Counted from the stretch's first letter, positions 46,881 to 56,217 are shown. The stretch: 64,000 bases of DNA from Calothrix sp. NIES-4105 (GCF_002368415.1 NZ_AP018290.1:5531614-5595613), one strand, 5' to 3'. Translations and numbers: made by a program. The notes: generated by a model from the letters alone, not told the origin.

Positions 46881-47732
46881 ATGAAAACGATAGCTTATCA
46901 AATTTTGCATTACCTTAGTCACTTACAAGATATAGATTATTTAGCTGCAATTGTTAATTCGGCATCTGACACAGAACTGTGTAATATAATCAATGAACTT
47001 TTACAATCAGAGGATAATGAAATTATCGGCTCAACTTGTCTCTTCATTCGAGATTTGCTAATTTTAGGTTCTCGACATCATAATCGTGAGAAGTTTATAA
47101 AAGGTTATCCAGAGTCTTTAATTGTTGAAAATATTGAACAACTTCTTTTTTCTCCAAACCATTTTACCCGTAAGCAAGTAGTGTATACCTTGGGTAAAGC
47201 TTGCAGCTATAGCAGTACGAGAGTATTAAATCAAGCTTTTAATACATATCGAGACACTGACCCAATTCTATTACCTAGATTAATCGGTGAGATGGGTTGG
47301 CTCGGCGCCGAAAATTTTTGGGAACTTCTTGACTCAATGATGAATAGCAAACTATACATGACTCGATGGGCAGTTGTCCATGTGCTATCTGAATTTATTG
47401 GTGATGATGCACAGGTACAAGACGAACTATTTCAACACAAATTAAGGTGTACTGAGCAACTGCGACAAGATTCAAATATTCTCATTCAGTCAGAGGCAGA
47501 GTATGAGTATCAACTGTTAAAATTTCGTAGCTCGTCATATAATTTACAGAGAGCAGAGCGCAAAAAGAAACGGAAAGACCTAGAACGGCAGTATAAACCA
47601 GCATTTTGTTTTACTGGTATATCGAGTGCGTTTACAAATCACTTGCATACCAAGGGGTTAACGCAATATTCTATAGCTGAACTTGAAGCGTTTATTTTAG
47701 ATATGACCCAAGCATCGCTGTTTTATAATTAA
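46881..47732 (+). CDS. HEAT-repeat-like hypothetical protein
   Basis: 283 residues, helical repeats throughout (FTRKQVVYTLGKACS, TRWAVVHVLSEFIGDD). The C-terminus has a charged segment (ERKKKRKDLERQYKP). It starts 5 bases after the antitoxin-like gene, so one transcript is likely. Probably a protein-binding scaffold; no enzymatic motif. The specific function is unknown. Confidence 0.65.
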   Translation: MKTIAYQILHYLSHLQDIDYLAAIVNSASDTELCNIINELLQSEDNEIIGSTCLFIRDLLILGSRHHNREKFIKGYPESLIVENIEQLLFSPNHFTRKQVVYTLGKACSYSSTRVLNQAFNTYRDTDPILLPRLIGEMGWLGAENFWELLDSMMNSKLYMTRWAVVHVLSEFIGDDAQVQDELFQHKLRCTEQLRQDSNILIQSEAEYEYQLLKFRSSSYNLQRAERKKKRKDLERQYKPAFCFTGISSAFTNHLHTKGLTQYSIAELEAFILDMTQASLFYN

Positions 47733-47756
47733 TAAAAAACCTTATAAAAAACCTTT

Positions 47757-48662
47757 ATGTCAGACAATCAAGAGAAACTGGTGCTACCACCAATCGTAAA
47801 GCCTAAAAAGAATATAGAAATTCCCCCGACTGCACAACCCACAGAAACAGATGCTGACTTTCCCTGGTTCAGAATTATTGTTTACAGCAGTGGGTATAAT
47901 CTCAGGTGTAGTAGAGTTCGTAGAAGATACAAGGTCTGTCACCTTCACACGCGCGTGGCTATAAATACCCATTATTCCACATTCCCAACAATAAAGGTTC
48001 AGTGGCTTTTGATGCGCTAAGGAAGCATATAGCCAATACCGGAAATAATAATTATCGTTTAATAGTTTATCCCAAAATAATTCACTTGCCAGGACGAGAT
48101 AAACCCCATCAAATCGAATTCCAGCTTGTAGCATTCGACTCTGGGAATAATGAAGGGATGTATGGAGAATTAAAAGACCTTCAATTTAAACGAGCGTGGA
48201 ATATGGCAATTTATCCCAGTCTGCCAAACTCCTTGTATTTCTATCTTCAGAAACTTCACAGAGCTTCATATTAGAATATATTAAGTTGGCAGATATAACT
48301 AAACGGGTTAAATACATGAAATCAAGCCATATTCCTTTATTTTGTCAGGATGCACCTGTACCACCGTTTAGATTTAACCCCAAAGTACCAAAAGAACAGC
48401 AGGGACAACCATACTTTGTTTCTGTAATAGCGCGCATTCCTTCCTTACAAAAATGCATTTGGTTTTGAGTCACTTGCAAGGGATGCCATTACAAGAGGCG
48501 CGCCCCGTTTCTCAAAGCTAGTAAGAAGATGAAAGCAGAAGCACTTTCACTGCGTAAAGGGGAAGTGGCGCCGAAGATTGAAGCTACTACAGATAGTAGT
48601 AAGTTTGCTATGCCTGTTAAACGCAACAAGGCGGATTGTAATTGAAGGTGTGTGTGGGCGCC
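47757..48662 (+). pseudogene. gene broken by several frameshifts
   Basis: Protein-like segments follow each other in different frames: from ATG 47757 (EKLVLPPIVKPKKNIEIPPT, in part), then VEFVEDTRSVTFTRAW (about 47910-47956), then KYPLFHIPNNKGSVAFDALR through FKRAWNMAIYPSLP (to about 48230), then FILEYIKLADITKRVKYM through SVIARIPSLQK (about 48258-48460), then SKKMKAEALSLRKGEVAP to a TGA near 48644. Joined, they would form one protein of about 290 residues with a Pro-rich start. At least three frame changes are needed. I do not recognise the family firmly. Confidence 0.65.
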
Positions 48663-48758
48663 GCGATAATCAAAAATTGCCAAGACTGGATGCTCCCTGT
48701 AGCACTGTTATTAGTCCATCCTTGGTTAATATTCGTGCAAAAATAAACGAACTTTTGC

Positions 48759-49025
48759 TTATGGTTCTACTTGTAGGAATTGCTCAAGCTTGCCTAGATC
48801 ATCTAGTTCATATAAATCATCACAACCACCAATAGGTCGGTCGTTGATAAAAATTTGAGGTACGGAATATCGTCCGTTAGCTCGCTCTGCCATAGCAGCC
48901 CGTGCTATTTTATCTCCATCAATGCTGTATTCAATAAATTCAATGCCTTTTTCCTTTAGTAAAGCCTTGGCTTGTCTGCAATATGAGCAAGTTTTGGTCG
49001 TGTAAATTTCAACTTTTGCAGTCAT
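48759..49025 (-). CDS. grxC: glutaredoxin
   Basis: 88 residues. Active site CSYC at about 13-16 (TTKTCSYCRQAK), the cis-Pro motif YSVPQIFIND and GGCDDLYEL that holds glutathione: a dithiol glutaredoxin of the Grx3 type. It reduces protein disulfides and mixed glutathione disulfides. It lies 40 bases downstream of the TrxR-like gene on the same strand, so the two probably work together. Confidence 0.95.
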   Translation of the reverse strand: MTAKVEIYTTKTCSYCRQAKALLKEKGIEFIEYSIDGDKIARAAMAERANGRYSVPQIFINDRPIGGCDDLYELDDLGKLEQFLQVEP

Positions 49026-49065
49026 AATACTCTCAACAAATTAATTGGATAGAAAGCAATTGAAC

Positions 49066-50352
49066 TTAAGCTGTTTCTTCTAAATATTTATGAGCAAAAG
49101 TGACAGCCATAGCACCTTCCCCAACTGCTGAAGCCACGCGCTTTACAGAACCGTGTCGGACATCACCAGCAGCAAAAGAACCTGGAACACTCGTTTCTAG
49201 GAAGAAAGGATCGCGCTCTAGCGTCCAGCACTGGGGTAAACGACCTTCTTTTATCAAGTTCGAGCCAGTGACTAAATAACCTGAGCGATCGCGGATAATG
49301 TTGGTATCTTTTGCCCACTCGGTATTTGGCGTACCGCCAATGCAAACAAATAGTCGCCCCGTATCGATTTCTTGCACCGATCCATCATTACAATTAGTAA
49401 CTTCAATTTGGCGCAGCGATGTATCGCCATTTAGCTTGGTAACTTGAGATTGAAACAGCACCTCAATATTGCTAGTATTTGTAATTCGATTAATTAAATA
49501 ATGCGATAAAGTTGCCGCCAAATTATTGCCGCGAACTAAAATCGTTACTTTCCGTGCATAGCGGGAGAAATACATGGCGGCTTGACCAGCAGAGTTACCG
49601 CCACCGACGACAAAGACGTGTTCATTTTGACACATAGGTGCTTCACTTGCGCCTGCACCATAAAATAATCCAACCTTTAAAAATTGGTCTTCGTTGGGTA
49701 GATTCAGCCGTCGGTATTCTACACCAGTTGCACAAATATTTGCTCGTGCAATCATTTTGCTACCATCAGCCATATCTGTATAAATACGATTGTTCTTAAA
49801 TTCTGATTTTACTCCCTCACGTAATAGTAGAAGCTCTATTCCAAACTTAACCGCTTGCTGCCGTGCGCGTTCGGCTAAATTAGCACCGCTAATTCCTTCA
49901 GGAAAACCCATGTAGTTCTCAATTAAAGAACTTGTGCCAGCTTGTCCTCCAACAGCATGACGCTCAACTAAAACTGTACGTAAACCCTCTGAAGCAGCAT
50001 AAACAGCAGCGCTTAACCCCGCAGGACCTGCACCATAAATTGATACGTCGTATTCTTGAAATTTTGGTTGCGTTACCCACCCCAAATATTGAGCAATTTC
50101 GCGGATGCTAGGAGCAGATAACTGAGTACCATCAGGTAATTCAACTATCGGTAATTTAACATTGCTTAAAGATGGTAATCCAAGCTCTTTGTTACAATCA
50201 GCATCACAAGTAAGTGTAATCCAGTCAAACTCAACAACACTACGGTTGAGAAAATCACGAATTTCGTAAGCTTGTGCTGAGTCTGGTTGGCCGTAAAGCC
50301 GTACCTTTTTTTGCTGTGCTTGTGAAGAATCTAAATTTTTCAGTTGGGTCAT
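49066..50352 (-). CDS. TrxR-like FAD oxidoreductase without the redox CxxC
   Basis: 428 residues. Residues 1-95 look like a thioredoxin/glutaredoxin-fold domain (VRLYGQPDSAQAYEIRDFL, PIVELPDGTQLSAPS) without CxxC. Residues 105-428 resemble low-molecular-weight thioredoxin reductase: FAD motif SIYGAGPAGLSAA, GGQAGTSSLIENY, NADPH motif FVVGGGNSAGQAA, and FAD motif SFAAGDVRHGSVKR. Where TrxR carries CATC, this has GAGASEAPMC, so it cannot pass electrons through the usual disulfide. It may reduce another acceptor, possibly the adjacent glutaredoxin. A GCGATCGC site lies inside (49284-49291). Confidence 0.85.
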   Translation of the reverse strand: MTQLKNLDSSQAQQKKVRLYGQPDSAQAYEIRDFLNRSVVEFDWITLTCDADCNKELGLPSLSNVKLPIVELPDGTQLSAPSIREIAQYLGWVTQPKFQEYDVSIYGAGPAGLSAAVYAASEGLRTVLVERHAVGGQAGTSSLIENYMGFPEGISGANLAERARQQAVKFGIELLLLREGVKSEFKNNRIYTDMADGSKMIARANICATGVEYRRLNLPNEDQFLKVGLFYGAGASEAPMCQNEHVFVVGGGNSAGQAAMYFSRYARKVTILVRGNNLAATLSHYLINRITNTSNIEVLFQSQVTKLNGDTSLRQIEVTNCNDGSVQEIDTGRLFVCIGGTPNTEWAKDTNIIRDRSGYLVTGSNLIKEGRLPQCWTLERDPFFLETSVPGSFAAGDVRHGSVKRVASAVGEGAMAVTFAHKYLEETA

Positions 50353-50449
50353 TTTAGTTTACTAGGATAATTTTTTAACTATAAGCTTTTTTGTTGAACG
50401 ACTTTTGAATGTAGTAAATTCCTACATTCTGTACCCTACAACCTCAAAC

Positions 50450-51094
50450 TCAACCTTCGTTTTCGAGCAATTGCTTATCAATAATTCCAGGCAAAAGATA
50501 GAACAAAGGAATAAGCACGTAAAGAACAATGCTCAAGTTGATGCTAATAAAAGCCAAGCCTGCGGCAATCAGATAAGAAATTGGATAGCTAAGAGTCCAA
50601 GCAGTTGCTTTTTGGATTGTTTTTTGGTGAATGAGTCTTTCAGTCTTGATGTAGCGCTCGACAACATAAAACCAGAGCGCATTGTAAACAAATCCCGTTA
50701 CTGCTAACGACAGCCCGTAAAAAACAACGATAGGTAATGACCCTCCATACTCACCAATAAGCGCAGTAGGATAAGGAATAAAAGCAACACACATTAGTAA
50801 AAGTAAGTTGATTACTAAAATAGTACGATCTACTCGTCTTACAAAATGAAAGAGCGCATGATGATTAATCCAAATTACGCCAATAACAATAAAACTGGTG
50901 GCATAGCTTAAAACGTGGGGAAATACTTGGAGTAGTTTGGTAACGGCCTCAGATGTCGTTGCTTGTATTAGATCGGGGGGCTTAATTTCAAGCACAAGCA
51001 AAGTCACGGCGATTGCAAATACGCCATCACTAAATGCCTCAAAACGGTTCAAACTCATTAAGGGAATCTGTTTTTTATTCTTCGATTGCAGCAT
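50450..51094 (-). CDS. TMEM175 family potassium channel-like protein (DUF1211)
   Basis: 214 residues with six predicted membrane helices. The family hallmark R..FSDGVFAIAVTLLVLEI at residues about 17-37 (RFEAFSDGVFAIAV, then TLLVLEIKP) is intact; it lines the pore in bacterial TMEM175 potassium channels. SFIVIGVIWINHHALFHFV (in part) is also typical. ATG 51092-51094. It is 97 bases upstream of the TrxR-like gene, same strand. Confidence 0.9.
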   Translation of the reverse strand: MLQSKNKKQIPLMSLNRFEAFSDGVFAIAVTLLVLEIKPPDLIQATTSEAVTKLLQVFPHVLSYATSFIVIGVIWINHHALFHFVRRVDRTILVINLLLLMCVAFIPYPTALIGEYGGSLPIVVFYGLSLAVTGFVYNALWFYVVERYIKTERLIHQKTIQKATAWTLSYPISYLIAAGLAFISINLSIVLYVLIPLFYLLPGIIDKQLLENEG

Positions 51095-51195
51095 TTTATT
51101 TTCTTGAAGTAATAGTTTAAATCAGTCTAGAAAGATTTGATTGGTAGTGCCTAACCTATTACTCTAAACTTTTTGTTGCTCCCGTATCTAAATTT

Positions 51196-52353
51196 TCACG
51201 CCTCTCGACTTTTTCCGTAACGAAACTGAGAGCGATCGCCCATTAGCTGACCGGATGCCATTAATTGTCTACCATAAGCTAATTGACTTGGCTCCCAAGC
51301 TGGCAGAGCTTCAATAACATTATGGTTGTATTTAACTAATGTATCAGCAAGAGAACTTGCATTTGCCGCTGCTTTTGCTGTACTTGCTGCTGTATGAGGG
51401 CGGGGAATAAAAGCAGCATCGCCAACTAGCGCCACCCGTCCAAACGTCATTTGTGGCACTCCCATATCCAAAATCGCTTGCACAAATGGCTCTTGGGTTG
51501 CTGCAACAAGTTTTTGAAATGGCGGAGCTAGTACCGTATTGGCATAAGAACGCATCTCCTGCTCAACTGCTGGTGCTAACATTCCGGGTGGAATAGAATA
51601 ATCCCGGTGTTTGCCTTGCTTGTCTGTCAAAATGCTCGGTAATTCTGTCGTCTTGTCGTAATTGACATACCAAACCCAGTTAAAGCGGCGTTCTCCAGGT
51701 ACTAAAGATTCGCGATCGCCAGGAATTACATATTGAAGAATATGCGAGTTAGGGAATTGATAAAACACAAATCGCTCTGTAAACAGAGCCTTAGCATCTG
51801 AAGAAAGTTCGTTTTCGTTGACAAGTCCCCGATAGGCAACATATCCAGCATAACGATAGCGCTCCCTTGGTAGTACGTGTTGGCGCACGGTCGAATTTGG
51901 TCCATCCGCACCAATCAATAAATCTGCCGCGTCACGAGTTCCATCAGCAAAGATTGCTGTAACCTGTTCGCCGTTTTGCTGAACGTCAGTTAAATATTTT
52001 CCGTAATGGTAATGCTCGGATGGAAAATGCCGACGCATAGAACCGTAAAGTAGATTCCAAGAAGTCAACATCTGACGCATTGGCATTGATTGGGCAATAC
52101 TGCCATCTGAGTTTAAGTAATAACGTTCGTGCGCTACTACGCCAAGGGCTTGAGTAGAGATGCCTGCGATTTGAAATGCTTCAATAACATCGGGCTGGAG
52201 TACAATTCCACCACCGCGACTGTCCAGATTGCGCTCGGAGCGCTCGTAAATATCGACATCCCAGCCAATAGAGCGCAGCATGATTCCAACAAACAAACCA
52301 CCGAGGGATCCACCAATTACAATTGCCCGATTACCTGTTGGTTTTATAGTCAT
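51196..52353 (-). CDS. FAD-dependent aromatic monooxygenase
   Basis: 385 residues. Class A flavoprotein hydroxylase: dinucleotide motif AIVIGGSLGGL at about 10-20, the DG motif LLIGADGPNSTVR, and GRVALVGDAAFIPRPHTA for FAD ribityl binding. The overall layout is close to 2,6-dihydroxypyridine- and salicylate-hydroxylase-like enzymes, which use NADH to hydroxylate aromatic or heterocyclic compounds; the substrate cannot be told. It is 21 bases downstream of the DsbA-like gene. Two GCGATCGC sites lie in it (51232-51239, 51712-51719). Confidence 0.88.
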   Translation of the reverse strand: MTIKPTGNRAIVIGGSLGGLFVGIMLRSIGWDVDIYERSERNLDSRGGGIVLQPDVIEAFQIAGISTQALGVVAHERYYLNSDGSIAQSMPMRQMLTSWNLLYGSMRRHFPSEHYHYGKYLTDVQQNGEQVTAIFADGTRDAADLLIGADGPNSTVRQHVLPRERYRYAGYVAYRGLVNENELSSDAKALFTERFVFYQFPNSHILQYVIPGDRESLVPGERRFNWVWYVNYDKTTELPSILTDKQGKHRDYSIPPGMLAPAVEQEMRSYANTVLAPPFQKLVAATQEPFVQAILDMGVPQMTFGRVALVGDAAFIPRPHTAASTAKAAANASSLADTLVKYNHNVIEALPAWEPSQLAYGRQLMASGQLMGDRSQFRYGKSREA

Positions 52354-52374
52354 TGAATCCCCTATATATTTTTG

Positions 52375-53019
52375 TTACGCGACTTCTAGTTCATTTACGG
52401 CAGTTTGTAAGGCTGTCAAAAAGACATCAACACTCTGGGCGCCAACAATTGTTTCTCGACCAATTTTGATCGATGGTACGCTGCGTATATTTCGGCTTGC
52501 TGCCTGCTTTTCTAGGGCTTTGACTACCTCAACACCTTCAGTAGAATTTAGAAATGCTCTAACTTTGTCAGCATCTAACCCAACTTCCGCAGCAAGTGTA
52601 GCTAAGGTTTCAACGTTGGTAATATCTTGCCCTTGTGTAAAATAAGCGTTCAAAATCCGCTCAACCATCTCAGTAGCTTTGCCGAATTGCTTGGCAAACC
52701 AACTCAAGCGATGAGCCTTTAAAGTATTTGGAGTAACCTGCATCAAGTCATAGCGAAATTCAATGCCATCACCATTAGCTGCTTGCATCGTTTGAGCATC
52801 CAGCGCTTGTGAATATTCCCAACTACCAAATTTGTTAGAACGATAAGTTTTACGATCCATGCCTGCTTCTGGCATAGTTGGATTTAACTCGAATGGATAC
52901 CAAATGCGCTCAATCTGAATAGGAGCTTTCAGTTGCTTAATTGCTTGATTAAGTCGTTTATCTACTACTAGACACCAGGGACAGATAAAGTCTGAGGTGA
53001 TTTCAATTGTTAAGGTCAT
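52375..53019 (-). CDS. DsbA family oxidoreductase (FrnE-like)
   Basis: 214 residues. Thioredoxin fold with CPWC at about 14-17 (SDFICPWCLVVDKR), a long helical insertion, and the cis-Pro loop IRSVPSIKIG. It matches the 2-hydroxychromene-2-carboxylate isomerase/DsbA superfamily, FrnE branch, thought to be a cytosolic thiol oxidoreductase; there is no signal peptide. Divergent from lysR across 123 bases; 21 bases upstream of the monooxygenase. Likely operon under LysR control. Confidence 0.9.
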   Translation of the reverse strand: MTLTIEITSDFICPWCLVVDKRLNQAIKQLKAPIQIERIWYPFELNPTMPEAGMDRKTYRSNKFGSWEYSQALDAQTMQAANGDGIEFRYDLMQVTPNTLKAHRLSWFAKQFGKATEMVERILNAYFTQGQDITNVETLATLAAEVGLDADKVRAFLNSTEGVEVVKALEKQAASRNIRSVPSIKIGRETIVGAQSVDVFLTALQTAVNELEVA

Positions 53020-53142
53020 GGCTGAGTGCTAAATATTGATTCCTGACCTTTTAACCATAACTCCATTTGTAAATAATGATAATATAGCTAATATGCTAAA
53101 CACCTTTGCGTTTTATGCAATAACAAAAACATAGGTAAGCCG

Positions 53143-54072
53143 ATGGATCAGTTTGCGGCTATGCGCGCTTTCGTCAAAGTGGTAGAAACTGACGGTTTTT
53201 CTGAAGCTGCACGACAAATGCAGATGGCTGTCTCTTCTGTGACTCGCCAGGTAAATGCTTTAGAAGAAATGCTTAATACCCAATTACTCAACCGCTCAAC
53301 TCGCAGCATTACCCTTACACCGCAAGGTCGTAAATATTACGATAAGGCAGTTCGTATTCTGCAAGATGTGCAGGAAGCGAACCAGTGTGTGATGGATCGG
53401 GATGTTCCACAGGGATTATTAAAGGTCAGTGTACCAGTTGCATTTGGGAGACTGCATATTGTACCTATCGTCAATGATTTTCTAATTCAGTATCCAGAAG
53501 TAAGGTTAGATTTGAAATTGAGCGATGGATTGTCTAACTTAGTGGAAGAAGAGTTAGATGTTGTAATTCGTATCGGAAACCTTGATAGATCCGGAGCAAA
53601 TTTAATCCTGCGTAAGATTGGCTCATATACACGCTTTGTCTGCGGCAGTTCAACGTATTTCAAACAGTATGGTAAACCTAAACACCCAAACGAGTTAGCA
53701 CATCACAACTGTCTATTGTTTACCTATTTTATGGGGTATGATATCTGGCGATTCAAACGAGACACTGAAGTTTGCGAAGTTAAAGTAAGTGGTTCTTTAG
53801 TGTCAAATAATTCTGAGGTACTGCGCCAAGTTTGTTTGGATGGTACAGGTTTGATTTTGATGCCAACTTGGTTAATTGGTGAAGACATCCGAAAAGAAAG
53901 GTTGCAAGCTGTGCTAACCAATTTTCAGATATATCCCCAAGTCAATATGGATATGGACATTTATGCGCTTTATTTGCCAAATCGCAGACATTCGCTACGG
54001 GTGAAAACGTTTATCGATTTCTTAATTAAACGATTTGGTAATCCACCTTACTGGGAAGAAACCACGCTCTGA
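53143..54072 (+). CDS. LysR family transcriptional regulator
   Basis: 309 residues. N-terminal winged HTH (residues 3-62: MRAFVKVVETDGFSEAARQ, VSSVTRQVNALEE, LLNRSTRSITLTPQG in order), then the two-lobed effector domain (LDLKLSDGLSNLVEEELDV, DVVIRIGNL, GTGLILMPTWL). It is divergent from the DsbA-FMO genes, the standard LysR arrangement, so it very likely controls them; T-N11-A candidates lie in the AT-rich 53060-53100. The inducer is unknown. Confidence 0.93.
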   Translation: MDQFAAMRAFVKVVETDGFSEAARQMQMAVSSVTRQVNALEEMLNTQLLNRSTRSITLTPQGRKYYDKAVRILQDVQEANQCVMDRDVPQGLLKVSVPVAFGRLHIVPIVNDFLIQYPEVRLDLKLSDGLSNLVEEELDVVIRIGNLDRSGANLILRKIGSYTRFVCGSSTYFKQYGKPKHPNELAHHNCLLFTYFMGYDIWRFKRDTEVCEVKVSGSLVSNNSEVLRQVCLDGTGLILMPTWLIGEDIRKERLQAVLTNFQIYPQVNMDMDIYALYLPNRRHSLRVKTFIDFLIKRFGNPPYWEETTL

Positions 54073-54993
54073 ACTGGGCTATAGTAACAATTTAATAGTA
54101 AATGCGACCCTCAGTAACTGGAGAACCGCGCCCATCACCTAAAATTGTAGATTTAGTGCGCTCCGGCTTAAGAATTGTAATGTTATTCGAGGGTTTGTTA
54201 CGCCATCACAGCACCCTACCCCACATCAAACCACAATTCATCAAAAATCTGCACCAATATATTCTCCAACTCTCCACCAAACGTCTTATTCAACCGTTGG
54301 AAACCACCCCCTTGGGCTTTAAACTCCCCTTGGTCAAGTGATTCTCTATCAACAATAATTTCTTTCTCCAACTGTTTCTTTATCCTCTCCAACCATTTAC
54401 GCCCTCGGAGGCGCCCAACGCGCGAGATGATAAAATCTTGCTCATAGCTTTATCTACTCGTTTTGAATAAGGTATTAGAGCATCACCCAAGGTAGCTTGA
54501 CGAATGAAACCGATGATACTTGCTGCTATGTCCTCATTGGTTTTTTGTTGCCATGCTGTTTGTAAGCCACGTTCGATGTAGCCTTCGGTATCCAATAATA
54601 AAAGTAGTTCTTGCGCGTTGTGCCAAGCGTAAGTTCCCGTGGACGCCCTTGTAACTACCATCAAAGCAGGTATTTTATTAAGGTTATCCCGCTCTAATGC
54701 TGTAAAGCTGTCTAAATAATCTTCTGGTTTCTGGGCGCCACCATAACCCCTTTCTACCCGTCTCAGTTCATCTGTATGTCGGGATATTAGTACAGGCTTT
54801 CTACCTCCATCCTTAGCATCTAGAATTTGAGCTATTCCTTTACGCTTGTTAAACCATTCTTTGAGTTCCTGCGGTGAAGACTGGCGCCAGTAGTTTATTA
54901 ATTCCTCAAATGGCATCCCTGACGAAATTTCTAATCGTTGTTGAATACTTTGATTACTAGTTTGATATATTCCACCTTCTTCACCAACATTTG

Positions 54994-55080
54994 ACCTCAC
55001 CCCCGACCCCTCTCCTCGTAGGAGAGGGGAGCTAATATACTCCCCCTTCCCTTGCAGGGAAGGGGGTAGGGGGGTTAGGT
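54994..55080. repeat. two palindromic repeat units inserted in frame in the hsdR relic
   Basis: The CTCCTCGTAGGAG unit and the CCCTTGCAGGGAAGGG unit stand side by side, matching 45363-45448 in inverted order. Read as protein they give LTPLPPSLQGKGEYISS and LLRGEGSGVRSNVGEE, a spacer foreign to HsdR, without breaking the frame. Confidence 0.85.
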
Positions 55081-55928
55081 TTGAATTTATCCGGCACCGT
55101 AATTTAGCAATAAACTGGTCAATAACAGTATTAGTATCTTCAACCGTAATAATCTCTTCTACCAGTTGAGTAAAACTAATCTTCGGGTTTACCACTACTG
55201 GTTTCATCGTTGAAAAATCTTTTATAGCATCGTAGAGATTTACTGCATCATATATTCTAAATACCTCTTTACCAATATCATCACATCTTCGTGTAGCTCT
55301 CCCTAACATTTGTTCGTATAATATCCGGGAATTAACACGACGAATAAAGACCAAATTACATATAGCTGGAACATCTATCCCAGTGGTGAGTAAATCTACA
55401 GTAACGACAATCTTAGGATTTTGTTCGTTTTTAAAGCGTCTAATTAATTGTAATGGATTATCTGCGGCGCCTGTTATTTTAACCACGGCATCATCTTCTA
55501 CACTGCCATATTTACTTTGTAATGCTAGTTTGAGTAAGTTAACTACAGTATCCGCATGACTATTATTGACGCAGAATATTAATGTTTTCTCTGGTTGTAA
55601 TGGGTCTATATTCTCCGCTAACTGTTCGCATACCACCCTGTTAAATTCTTCTGTTACAACTTGTCTATTAAATTGCTCAATATCAACTCTAATTTCATCT
55701 GGTGCATTAACTGTATCGATAGTACCTGTGAGAGGGTCAAAATATTCCATCTCCTCCCCACGTTTCCAAACAATACCATCCTCAGAAAGTGCAGTGATAA
55801 TTCTGTATGGTGGTTCATAATCTATTAACCAACCTTCTATAACTGCTTCTCTATCAAGCTGTAACTTCTGGTGTGCAGCTTCGGTATCTACAGCCAATAA
55901 ATCTTGTAAACCCTGCGGTGAATACCAT

Positions 55929-55954
55929 GTAGAGACTAACATGTTAGTCTCTAC
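55929..55954. repeat. 26-base perfect palindrome in the hsdR relic
   Basis: GTAGAGACTAACA followed by its exact complement. It sits precisely where the HsdR frame is broken, between the RKPSNIRHPL motif and the WYSPQGLQDLL motif that follow each other in intact family members. Confidence 0.85.
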
Positions 55955-56170
55955 CCAAGGGATGGCGAATATTTGATGGTTTACGTATATCACAAAACCA
56001 CATCCCGCTAAGAGTTTCCAACTGCCTTAAAAACGTGCGTCCATTGGTTGCAAATACAAATGGAACTTTATATTCACCCCAAGGTCTACCGGGTAACGTC
56101 TCCGATCCTCTAACTATGTAACCGCGACTATAACGCAACGCGAAGGTCGATGGCGCCATACACATCAGTA

Positions 56171-56212
56171 CTTGTTATCCCAAAAACGCTGTGATTAAAT
56201 CCTGACGGCGCC
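56171..56212 (-). pseudogene. 42-base fragment of the HEAT gene at 42976-44616
   Basis: It aligns with 44367-44408 with about five differences; translated on the minus strand it gives GRRQDLITAFLG against RRRQDLITPFLG. It ends abruptly at a repeat hairpin (56218-56253). Confidence 0.65.
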
Positions 56213-56217
56213 CTTAC

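Larger units (their letters stand above)
54216..56165 (-). pseudogene. wrecked type I restriction enzyme R subunit (EcoEI-like HsdR)
   Basis: Three frames make one relic. 56165-55944 reads YKVPFVFATNGRTFLRQLE...IWFCDIRKP-like helicase core (here SGMWFCDIRKPSN); 55993-54380 holds the helicase C-domain (KTLIFCVNNSHADTVV, TVDLLTTGIDVPAICNLVF, YEQMLGRATRRCDD) and most of the EcoEI_R C-terminal domain; after a frame change near 54405 the end reads WLERIKKQLEKEIIVDRES...NILVQIFDELW and stops at 54216. The nuclease and the ATP-binding N-terminal half are missing. The first break coincides with a palindromic insertion (55929-55954); a second repeat (54994-55080) is inserted in frame. No hsdM or hsdS nearby. 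Confidence 0.85.

Noticed and set aside
48578-48835. Plus-strand open frame overlapping the glutaredoxin gene
   Set aside because: It is antisense to grxC in its 3' part and its composition is not protein-like; the coding signal before 48662 is in other frames.
54102-54341. Plus-strand open frame of 79 codons after lysR
   Set aside because: It overlaps the well-supported HsdR C-terminal relic on the other strand from 54216 on, and has no recognisable protein pattern.
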